DNA from: Branchiostoma lanceolatum
Taxonomy: Eukaryota; Chordata; Leptocardii; Amphioxiformes; Branchiostomatidae
Assembly: GCF_035083965.1 (NCBI RefSeq)
Contig: NC_089722.1
Location: 21,817,142-21,881,141 of the forward strand
Length of the DNA: 64,000 nucleotides
Direction of reading: 5' to 3'
The position numbers and the translations under genes are program-made. This document shows, piece after piece, positions 34,795 to 45,444 of this stretch. The notes under the pieces were generated by a model. The model was not told the origin of the DNA, searched no databases, and saw nothing but the letters and a program-made list of their open reading frames with translations. Position 1 is the stretch's first letter, and the number at the start of each line of letters is the position of its first letter.

Positions 34795-37700
34795 ATGTCT
34801 CAGTCCAACGATCCCTCCTCTCCAGCTCAGGTGGCTTCAGAGGCCATGTCCGCCGACTCTCCAAAGGATGCGGCCGCCCAGAAGCAAGATCCTATACCTT
34901 GCAGTAAAGCGGGTAACTATGACTGGCATAAAATTATGATTTGTTTCTCAAGTCTATATAAATTATGAAGGAACCGCGTTTGTAGAACTGATAATAGAAA
35001 CGATTGCGTCTAGAATGGAAGGTAGTTCCCCAGCTTTTCCTGCCTTAGTTTTTACTTTATTTGTCTATTAGTAATTAGAAGAAGAAGTACGCGTATACAT
35101 TCTGTTTTTTACCACCAGTTGTTGGTGTGGGGGGGGGGGGGGGTACTAAAACCATGGCCTGATGAACAAACGAGTGTGTAATACTCTAGCGGTGGCTTTT
35201 TTTCTTCATAAGAGGGTAAATGTCTTTTTGGGGCAGTGTTTGAAGTTCGAGATTGAAACAATTTAATAGTGTACAGTTGAATTAAAAAATGCATATTCGC
35301 TATATGTTATGATATTTGTGGTAAAAGGTCACCGTGAAAAAAGGAAATATCAAACCACTGCAAACATTTCAAGAATTACATGTATCTGGATCCAGAATCA
35401 GATTCAAAATCTTTTATTCACAAGTTAACTGTCGTTAAACCCGTATTCCTTGTGTTGCAGGCCTTTTTCCATAATCAGTCATTTTGATTCAGTCTGTAAG
35501 TTGTAACCAGACCACTCTACATTCAATGCAAACCATCATTAGTAAAATGCACTTAACGTAATACCTCTACATTTATCGCAATGCAGATAGTAATGAGCAT
35601 TGATAATTTTTCTCTTATACATATTTTTTCATGAATTATTTCATCTTGACAAGTAGCTAACCCTGACCCAGTGGGCCGAGGGATGATGATGATGATGATT
35701 ATATTGTTTCCTAACAGGTGTACCTATGGAGGTGCTAGCCAAGTTTCAATCCAACTTTGAAGCCGAACCTAAAAACAGGCTTGCGCAGAACGTGGCGACC
35801 ACGAATGACCTCCTGTCGGTGTGCCTGGATCGGAGGGTCACCAGTCAGATCAACCACGTCTTCCAGCACAAGATTCCAACCGAGGGGAAGCCAGTGACCA
35901 ATCAGAAGAGCTCTGGCAGGTGTGAGGCAAACTAGATAACCAATCACGTACCAGCTAACATCAAGACTTGGGATTTGTATTAATATGCTTGTGATCTATG
36001 TGAAATGTTGCAGGTGTTTTGCGGCAAAGGCAATGATCTTTTTTCATTGCAGATTAGGAATTTGCACAGCATATGTATCATTTGAAATTGCAGAGATCAC
36101 GCATGATTAATATGAGCAACTATTGATGATAAGTACAAAAGCACACTGGATGTGCAGATATGAAATACAGCAAATATTCATGATATCAGGCTGAAACATT
36201 GCTATCTTGTTTTAACATTAGCAATTTAATGGCTAAGTACTGTAAATGTTGACATTTTCACGGTGGCTTGAATTGATCACGGTTTTTACGGTTATGTTTC
36301 ACTGCAAACTTGACCCTTCATTGAAATCAACAACTAGCATTTCTTGCCATCAACTGTAGCTTCATCTTTTTCACTGCCCCACAGATGCTGGATCTTTGCC
36401 TGTCTGAATGTTCTGCGTGTTCCCTTCATCAAGAAATTTGAACTGGACGACTTTGAGTTCAGTCAAAACCACCTTTTCTTCTGGGACAAGGTAAGGATTT
36501 AAATCCTTAGGTCACACTGTGACCTAAGGATTTAAATCACGTCACACCAAGTTAATTTCTTGTTCTTGGATTGAAGTAGAATAATGCTAGATTGGAATAT
36601 CAACATGAAAGTAGACTCTGAGAGGAAAGTCTGTACTGGTCAGGTACACACAGTTTCAGGGAGTGAACAGAGTCAAGTGCCAGTTTTCACCCCAGCCTTC
36701 TGTTTTATATGTCCTCTTACTAAACCTTTACATTGATATGTCCATGAACCAAGAAATTAAAATTGGTTTAGCCTTAAATTTAGATGGCTGTTTTACATGT
36801 GCAGGTTTTGATGTAGCATGGAAAAAAAGCCAATTTTTCCAAACCAATCCAAACCAAATCAATTTATCAATAAGTCAACGTGTAGTAACATGTAATAAAA
36901 AATTGCAAAAATGTTATTTCTAAGATCTTTTAGTTTTAAGTTTTACAAGCAAGTTCAGTTCCTTCCAAATTGCATGTTGCAGGTAGGTATCCCTTGCTCT
37001 GATTGAGTTGTATTATTGTATTAGTACTGAAAGAATCATCATGATCTTGTAAACTTTGGGGCTACTGTCAGCAGACGAATGCATGCAATTGGTGGGATTC
37101 AGTCTGATTTCTACGTTCCTTACACAGATCGAACGAGCGAACTACTTCCTGAACGCCTACGAGGAGGTGGTGAAGCGGAAAGAGCCTGTAGACGGTCGTC
37201 TCTTCCAGTTCCTCCTGGCCTCGCCCAACCCGGTGAACGACGGCGGCCAGTGGGATATGCTGATCAACCTCATCAACAAACATGGCGTCATGCCCAAGAA
37301 ATCCTTCCCAGAGTCCTTCAGTGCCACTGCATCCAGGAGACTGAACCAAACCTTGAACTACAAGGTCAGTCAATATCTTTTCGGTATGATACCAGGGCTT
37401 GAAATTCAGGTGCACTGAAAAAAAATTCACTCATACCCAGGGTGCACAACATGAAATAAAGTAGAATCAATACAGTATAATCTTCAGAACTCAATTTCAT
37501 ATTCTATAGCTGACTAAAAAAATCCAACTAATCTATACAACAAAGATTTCACTCTTATTATGCTATTGTACAATAGTATCTTTTTGTACATAAGCCTACA
37601 CAAATGGTTAAGTGCATCAAATTCAATGCACCCACAGTAAAAAAAAGCTATAATTTTGGTTGCACAAAAGTGCATGTGTACCCAGTATTTTGAGCGCTCT

Positions 37701-40700
37701 GTACACATGACTTTTTTTAGATCATGAAAATTGGTCATCATTATTTTACGAAAATGTGGAATTGTTTCAGTATTACTACTATAATTGCAATGTCCATTGC
37801 AGCCTGAGAGGCTGATAAAGGGGTGTAGAATCTGATGAACCTCATGGGGTTTCACAATATTTCTTAATCTACAGTTGATAAGGCAATCAAGTCCTGACAT
37901 TGTAATTCAATAGCTTGTCATGAGTATAAACCACTAGGCTGTGAAAATATCATAGTTTTTTTACAAAATTGAAGTCCTTTCTCCTTATCCTCTTTGCCCC
38001 TGGTGAAACCATAACCTCCTTGGTGAAACATAAGGCCATGACTTTTCTTTCCACGAAATGAAGTGAGTAAATCAAATATTACATGTACATCCCTGTCTCT
38101 ACAGCTCAGGTCCTTTGCAATGCAGCTGACCGCCTTGATGGAGAAAGGTGCCTCGCAGGACGAACTTGACCGCGAGAAGGTCAAGATGATGGATGAGGTC
38201 AGTCAGGTTTGCTGAAGGTCAAGTTCAGACTGGAAGAATTATTGGCTTCTAAATGCCATAGGGATTTCATCATGCCTTAATTACTGACTTCTGGTATAAC
38301 GATAAATGCATTTATCGTTTCTAGTGATAAGACAACTACATGTATTGTGATGTCCTGGTCAATTGTTGATATAAATGTATGTATAAACAGAAGCTTCCCC
38401 TATAGCTGATGAGCTACGGGACTGGTGAGGTATAAATATATTGTACAAAGTGTACAATATGTCATCATGTATGTATGTATTGTACACTATGTATTTTGTA
38501 CATCAATGCTTTCAGAGACCATGTGTAAGTGTTGTTGTTACTTCAGGTGTACAGGGTGACCAGCATCAGCCTGGGAAGCCCTCCTGAAACCTTCACATGG
38601 GAGTACTACGACAAGAGCAAGAACTACAAGAAGATTGGCCCCATCTCCCCCAGACAGTTCTACCATGAGCATGTCAAGCCACTCTACAACATGGACGACA
38701 AGGTATTGACTCTACATGGTTGCCATGCTCACAGTCAGAGTATAACTTGAACTTGAAGTACATGTATGTATGAGTGTTTGAGGGGGTGGAATCTTTTTGT
38801 CCTTGAAGACAACTTAGTGTCGTTCTTACTACTTGAAATCAATTATTTTCACAGTAGAAGGGAAAGGTGGTGTTTGCAGTGTTTTAAGTTTGCTGTTGAA
38901 AGAATTCCGTGTTAACGTTGGGTAACATAAATTCGCCATTTTTCCGATAATGGTTGACTGAAATCAATCTAGCAGAACAATAAACCATCCTTTTTTTCTA
39001 TTATTCTGTCAGTATCATGTACTATCTTTGCACTAATCATGGTAGATTTTGTCTCTAGTCGTGCTGACACCATAATATTTCAACTTGAAACTACCGTCAG
39101 CCGCACGCACAATGACGGTGTTGTCGGACAGGTGTGAACATTATTTCGGGAGAGAAGATTCGTCTTGAATATCTTACCGCTAATTACATTTTATACAGCA
39201 GCTATTCGTTCCATCCTTGGCTTGAGGAGAGTGCAATGGATATAGACGTGTCCAAGTCAAAAAAATACACGAAAAAACGGCCGTACCACACACATCAGGC
39301 CTTCGGTAACATCCCGTTTGTTGAGTCGGTAGAACGTCACTCAAAGTCGATCCCCACCGTCATGGCAACGTGTACATTATTCATGGGAAGTTAGCTGGAT
39401 GCCGTAGCAATGGTTATACTACTATGTCCATGTGTTCCTTGTTGTGTTAGGAGCAACCTTTGAGGAAAATATCGTCTTCAGTCCACTATCACACGCAACA
39501 TTTAGACAAAAAAGTGTTCCTCACAAACCTTTGTTGTCTGCTTGACGACAGGATTCTGGGTAATAATATGGCGGCGGGAAAATACACGTGCCGTAGGTTG
39601 TAGCAACAAAGAGGAGTTTTGATGATTGATCACACTTAGAATCCAGTTGCAGGTTAGCAAAAGAGATTGTAATAAGTTGTCTTGTAAATAATTGTGTTTA
39701 GCAGGCAGGAGATGTGACATTTGTCTTATAAACCAGCGAACAACCGTGCAGTGTGATTCTCCCACGAAGCCCCCAGACTCTGTCAATAAGGGACGGAGAG
39801 TTTTTTACGTCGCCAACTTGTAATGCATGGTTATCGAAGCTTTTCAGCCAGTGTTCTGAATACGTTAGTCTATCCGGTTTGCATTGCTGGCGTTATAACT
39901 GATTTTGCATCTAGCACATTTCCCTAAAATACACCGTTCCAAAAAATGGCAAATTTAAGTACCCCGCAAATTTATGTTAACCAACGTTACAGTTATTTTT
40001 AGTAATGCATTATTGAAACTCATATTTGTAGAGGAGAGGTTGCCTCACAAACTTCAAAAATGAAACTTATGTGAACATTTCAAGATTTACAGTATTCATG
40101 TCGAGTCTTTATCCAGACCATTTTAATGTCATGACTTAACATCTACTAACATAATTCCACCAGGGTACATCCTGGAAAGATACATCCAAACAGATCTCCG
40201 ACCCAACGTCCCCCAGTATGGTGCACTCCTGTATATCTAAACTGTGCATACCTGGGGGTTGCTTCACTAGAGATATCTCAAACCCACTGACTTTCAAAGT
40301 GGTGGATTTATGTAACAATCAATTATCTATAGATGTAGAAGGGAAAGGAGATTTTTACAGTGTTATAACTTTGCCATTGAAAGAATTCTGTGGTAAAGTA
40401 CTGTAGTAGTGCATTGAAAACTCATTCATAGTGGAGAGGTCACCTCACAAACTGCAAAAATAAAACTACTGATTAATAATGTTAATGGAGGTTACCTCTT
40501 TTTTCTTTCAGATCTGCCTGGTGAATGACTGCCGTCCTGACAACCCCTTCGGTAAGCTGTTCACGGTGGAGTTCCTGGGGAACATGCACAAGGGCCGCAA
40601 GGTCCTGTACAACAACCAGCCAATCAGCGTGCTGAAGAAGGCCACGGCAGAGTCCATCAAGGCAGGGGAGGTCAGCACCGAATTCCTCAAGTCAATATGT

Positions 40701-42625
40701 GTTTTTAGATGATGATGTTGTGTTTCTCTGTTTCCTGCAACTTCTAGAGAAGTGTTATCAGAAGTTGTAATGACAGTAGAAAAGTAAATGGTGTATGATG
40801 CCAAATTTTAACATACTCTTGTCATCTATAGCAAGGATAATAATTCATTCATTCACCAAATAAACAACAAACCACTTAAAGATCATACCTCCAGTTCTTG
40901 ATTCTAGATACCAGGTTATAAAACTAAACGTTGACTATACCTATGACTAAACGTTGACTATTTGCCGTAAGCAGTTCATTTTCATTGAATGATACTACGG
41001 TATTCTTGTTACAAGAGTGCACTTTTGTTCTTGTTGTTTGTGCGTCTTGAGCATGGTTCAAAGATCTTGACTATGTTGCTTCTTCCTGTAAAGGCTATCT
41101 GGTTTGGCTGTGATGTTGGACAACACTTTGATCGCAAACTGGGCGCCATGAACCTTGAGTCGTAAGTGCCTGTTGTTATATCTTACTTGTATTAGTAGCT
41201 TAACTCACCACAAACTCAATACAAGTAAGTCTGGATATACATGAAACGTTTGTTATCATTACAGTCAGGCAATCTGCTTTATGTTATGAATGTTATTTTC
41301 AATTTTTATTTTACAAAAAACTCGTGAATCTCATTACACCATTTTTGGATAGTTTTTTTGTTGTACATGTGTATTGATTGTGCTCTGTTGGATTCAAAAC
41401 AAAGAAAACTTACCATTTTCTATATCTGTTATGTCATGAACTTGAAAAATGTTTTCTCTTTTGTTCTTTAGGCATGACTTTGAGTTGACACTTGGGGTAT
41501 CCAGGAAAACAATGGACAAGGCACAGAGGGTCATCTATGGGGAATCTCTCATGACCCATGCAATGGTCATCACGGCTTTTACTCAGGTAGGTATAGGCAG
41601 ACATGTTCTAGCTTTCATGGCATTAAAATACAATGTACATCTCTTTGATTTGAACAAAATAGCACTTTTTCTGTTGCAAAATGTTTTCAAGTTGCTTACT
41701 TGTGGTTTTCATTTAACCAATTCAAAATATGTGCATGATATTAAAGGAGCAGCTACATGTTTTCTACTTGTCTGTTTTGTCGATATCCACGTCATAAAAA
41801 GGCGCTAGCATTTACTTAAGTGTTGTAGGCTGGTCAGTAAGTTTATGAACTGCACATCTCCAAATGTTATACATTGTTAATCTTCTTACTTTCACCTTTG
41901 AGGGAAAACCTGGGACCAGGGACAAGACTTAGTGATTGAACAAGCTAGCTAATTGCAGCTCTCTTTCAAAATGCAGTACTATAAAACCAGGAAAATCTTC
42001 TGGCAGAAAGTTGCTATTTTGGCAGAGATTTGATTAGCTCTGAAAGTGCTGTCTAATGAGTTCTTAGTGTACCACTGACACAATTCCAATTTTGCTTTAC
42101 TTTTCAGGACGATGATGAAAAGTATGTGAAGTGGAGGGTGGAGAACTCCTGGGGAGAGGAAGGAGGTGACAAAGGTGGGTGATGTTTTAGTGTCAAGGGT
42201 CTTGAGAAGATGTTATACAGAACATCAAGAAATGGTTCATATTTTTCCCTGTCGTTCCTTATGAAATACAGGACGGGCAATTGAAAATTCTAAAGTAGAG
42301 GGCTATAGATTTCTCACTGTACGTAATACATGACATACAAGTTTGTATTTTCCTTGCTATTACTTCATCTGCTTTCCCTTAGTCTAAGCTCTAATCTGTA
42401 GATTTCCTTTCATATTTTGTGACATACCATTATATGTTCCATCCTACAGGCTACCTCGTAATGACAGATGACTGGTTCACAGAGTACGTGTTTGAAGTGG
42501 TCGTCGACAAAAAGTTTGTCTCCGATGAAGTCATGGCTGTCTTCAAGCAGGAGCCTGTTGTCCTTCCAGCATGGGACCCCATGGGGTCTCTAGCCAAGAG
42601 CTGCCCATCAAAGTCCCACCTTTGA
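34795..42625 (+). CDS. BLMH: Bleomycin hydrolase (cysteine aminopeptidase, C1B)
   Basis: Eleven exons: 34795-34912, 35718-35919, 36385-36490, 37128-37364, 38105-38197, 38547-38702, 40512-40670, 41094-41161, 41472-41586, 42108-42174 and 42450-42625 (TGA). Phases all match and give 498 aa, against 455 in human. The papain-like triad is visible: Cys108 in KSSGRCWIF, His409 in MTHAM, Asn431 in VENSWGE. Family members are cytosolic homohexameric barrels that act as aminopeptidases on peptides and on bleomycin or homocysteine thiolactone. Two oddities: an N-terminal extension of about 35 residues rich in Ser/Ala/Gln, and a C-terminus running eight residues past the usual AWDPMG-LA-K end (SCPSKSHL). 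In this family the C-terminal arm lies in the active site. Introns carry several MITEs. Confidence 0.96.
35129..35143. repeat. Poly-G tract in BLMH intron 1
   Basis: Fifteen consecutive G residues; no coding role. Confidence 0.9.
36496..36538. repeat. Perfect palindrome at BLMH exon 3 donor
   Basis: Arms of 21 bases (GATTTAAATCCTTAGGTCACA and its exact complement) with a single-base centre. The palindrome begins five bases after the exon 3/intron 3 junction, overlapping the splice-donor region. Confidence 0.9.
37393..37700. mobile_element. MITE, CAGGGCTTGAAAT ends, copy 2
   Basis: Left end CAGGGCTTGAAATTC and right end TATTTTGAGCGCT, with an interior matching 29256-29602. It lies in BLMH intron 4, starting about 30 bases after the exon. 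Confidence 0.6.
40140..40316. mobile_element. MITE, TTAACAT-ATTCCRCC family, copy 5
   Basis: TAACATAATTCCACCAGGGT, ATCTCCGACCCAACGTCCCC and AAAGTGGTGGATTTATGTAA match copies 3 and 4. The right terminus is broken; a fragment (TTAATGGAGGTTA) reappears at about 40480-40495, just before exon 7. Confidence 0.6.
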
Positions 42626-43971
42626 GGTGTCGTAGACTCCTGGGTGGTTACTTGACTAGCTTCTACCTCTAGACTTAAAACGGTAGCAGTGGCTTTTAGT
42701 ATTTCTACAATAGGAAGGATGTGGAATTTTCTCACTTTTTGAAATGCTCTCTCAATGTTAACCACTATAATGGTGCACACCATTCTACTGCTACCTCTTG
42801 TAAGCACAGTGTCAAAACAGATGGAAACTTGAACTTATAAGTTTGAAGATTGTATGTTGTAAATGTATGTCAATTTTCTGTACATGTGTAATACCATTTC
42901 ATGATTCTTTGTTTCATGACTATTCAAGAAGACAGTTTTGAATCAACTTATGAATGCTAAAATCCCACACAGGTTTGATGCATAGCTAGGAACCACAGTT
43001 GTCCATCTGACACGTACACATGTTGACCATATAACCTCCTTGTGTTGACCTAAGCCATAATCTGTCTTTGAAGGTCTTGAAAGGCTGATATAGTTTGAAC
43101 TTGGTGACTTAGTCAAGATGAACTAGACTTATGACGAGGAATTATGTCACCTTTTGAGTTGGGGTGTATCTGTGCCTGTCCCTCTGCTGATTACAGTTCA
43201 AGTTGACATGCAAAAAGAAGACAGGATTGTGTTGGATAGCTCAAGACTCAAGTCTTCATGACTTTAATACTTATTGACTAAGAAAAAGGCTCAAGTTTCA
43301 AAATTTGGATTGAAGACTGATACTAGTCTCATCTCTGGTCTTAACACCACTACTTATCAACATAGCTTTATGTGAAATGGTTGTCTTTACCTGAATGACA
43401 CTTACTTTCTCTTTGTCATCAACAACACATTCAACTCAGAAACAAATGTTGTAGCAATGGTAAAACTTGAACAATGTGACCAATGTATACAGCAAAGCAC
43501 TATCATATTCACATTCCCCACTACTGACTTTTTAAAATTCAACAATTTTAACTTGCAATGGGATATTAAAGAGGGTCAAAATTCTGCACATGTTTCAGGG
43601 TCTATTTGTCCATCCATCATATAGTGTGTTGGTACAGCTACTAAGATCTAATCTTTGGAAAGTGACAAAGGACCATTGGCTGTCAAAAATGTAGAAGGGT
43701 TAATCATATACTGTACAATTATACATTATATCATCTACTTCCTTTCGATTATGTTATCAGAATTTTATGGCTTATAAAAGACGCCAAAGACAATCAGAAG
43801 TTAACAACAAAGCCTAATGAAATTAACTTGATTCGGCTGGTAAACAGTGACTCTAAAACTACAACTTCAAGTAACTTTTCCACATTAGGTAGCTGGTTTT
43901 TACCATATTATCGTAACAACACGGCAAATCACAGACTGCAATTCCAACCTATTTAATTAGATTAACATAAA
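42626..43971. other. BLMH 3' flank / convergent Kv 3' flank
   Basis: Sequence between convergent genes without any exon I can recognise. No canonical AATAAA stands out for BLMH. It probably contains both 3' UTRs. Confidence 0.5.
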
Positions 43972-45444
43972 CTACACGCTGCTGGTCCAAGTCAATATGG
44001 GTGTACCCTCGTACTCTCCCGTTACCCTCTCGTTCCCATGGCTCTCTGTGCTCGTTGGATGATTGATCACCTGATCACTTGCTGTAGTACATGTGTCCTG
44101 CGACTGACGGGCCTTTCGTTCAGGCGCCAGGCACCGGCACCCCTTACGTTTGAGGCGGACCATATCTTGTGTGGACCGGCACAGTTCGTTATAGTTTCCG
44201 ATGACGACTGTGACGGGGAGCGTTAGGAGGATGACCGAGCTGATCATGCAGATGCCCGTCACCACCTTGCCAAAGATCGTCACAGCCACCATGTCGCCGT
44301 ACCCTAAGGTTACCATGGTGACGATGATGTACCAGAAGGTGTGAGGGACTGAGATGAAGGGGGAGTCTGGTACACCCCTCTCCGCTTGGTACACGATGAT
44401 GGAGAACAGTACCACTGTGATCAACATCGTGAAGACGAGAAATCCCAGGTCTTTCATGCTGTTCTTCACCACGTAACCCAGTCGTTTGAGCTTCTCCGAA
44501 TGACGTGCGAGTTTGAAGACCCGAAAGACGCGGAGGACCCTTAAGGTGACGAACGCGCTCGTGACGGCGCTCTTCTGTGGCAGCATGAGGCTGATGTAGA
44601 ACGGTAGGATGCTGACCAGGTCGACGACACTCATGAACTGACGGACGTGCTTGCAGCGGTTAGGAGCGACGTAGAGTCTGATGATGTACTCTAACGTGAA
44701 AATTACAGCGACCGCAACCTCGAGGACCGAAAACGGAGTCGTAAAGGCTTCTCCAACATAGACAAACTCACCTTCCTTTTTCCCAAGAGAGTAGATTGAG
44801 TTTTCGACGACATTCGCTGTCACGGAGAGCGCTATGAATGCTGAGGTAAGCCAGAAGAACGCAGCTCCAAATATCGTCTGCTTTGGGTTCTCGATCATGT
44901 AATGCAAACGTTCCCGGATGGTTCGCGGTGTGGACTGTGCCATCTGTTTCTTAAGAAACGGTTTGCACTTCTCCAAGGCTTCCTGTTTGTCCTCATAAAA
45001 CTCCAGACAACAGCTGCTGATGACTTCTTTGAGCTGGTCCACCTCAAACCCGAAGGACAAGAGTTCCTGCTCATAGTCCAGTAACTCTTCGTCGAAAGGA
45101 AAGTGCAGCATCCCCGTCTGATAGTAACTCAGGACGTATCGGAAAATCTCAGGGTCACGATCGGGAAAGACATATTCCTGACAGTCCGTGTCAAAGAAAC
45201 GCTCGCGTTCTTCGCTACCTAGCAGCGTATTCGGATAAAAGTCCAAGATGTGTTTTGAGACCTGAAACCGAGTGCCTCCGACTCGCAAGACGACTTTGTC
45301 CGAACGACGCCGAGCAATCCTCTTCGCTTGTTTTCGGAAGGTCTCGAGGGGTGCTCGGGTTAATGCCTCCTGTTGTCTGCTGGTCTTTCCGCGAGAGGGT
45401 TCCGGAGTGGAGGCCCCGCCACGTACAGCATACATCGTGAGCAA
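43972..45444 (-). CDS. KCND-like: Shal/Kv4-like voltage-gated K+ channel, intronless
   Basis: A single 490-aa frame. The T1 tetramerisation domain spans about residues 48-160 (VLRVGGTRFQ, DRDPEIFRYVLSYY). S1 begins about 190. The voltage sensor S4 is at about 298-320, with basic residues at every third position (R302, R305, R308, K311, R314). S5 is about 332-354, the selectivity filter TLGYGDMV about 379-386, and S6 about 392-418. The filter and S4-S5 (FVTLRV-RVFRVFK, ARHS-L-LGY) are closest to Shal/Kv4. Differences: S6 has PVT (410-412) instead of PVP, Ala follows the filter in place of Pro, and the HX5C zinc cysteine of T1 is Glu, though the CC pair (145-146) is kept. It probably carries an outward K+ current in the plasma membrane of excitable cells, or is a modifying subunit. 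Confidence 0.92.
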   Translation of the reverse strand: MLTMYAVRGGASTPEPSRGKTSRQQEALTRAPLETFRKQAKRIARRRSDKVVLRVGGTRFQVSKHILDFYPNTLLGSEERERFFDTDCQEYVFPDRDPEIFRYVLSYYQTGMLHFPFDEELLDYEQELLSFGFEVDQLKEVISSCCLEFYEDKQEALEKCKPFLKKQMAQSTPRTIRERLHYMIENPKQTIFGAAFFWLTSAFIALSVTANVVENSIYSLGKKEGEFVYVGEAFTTPFSVLEVAVAVIFTLEYIIRLYVAPNRCKHVRQFMSVVDLVSILPFYISLMLPQKSAVTSAFVTLRVLRVFRVFKLARHSEKLKRLGYVVKNSMKDLGFLVFTMLITVVLFSIIVYQAERGVPDSPFISVPHTFWYIIVTMVTLGYGDMVAVTIFGKVVTGICMISSVILLTLPVTVVIGNYNELCRSTQDMVRLKRKGCRCLAPERKARQSQDTCTTASDQVINHPTSTESHGNERVTGEYEGTPILTWTSSV

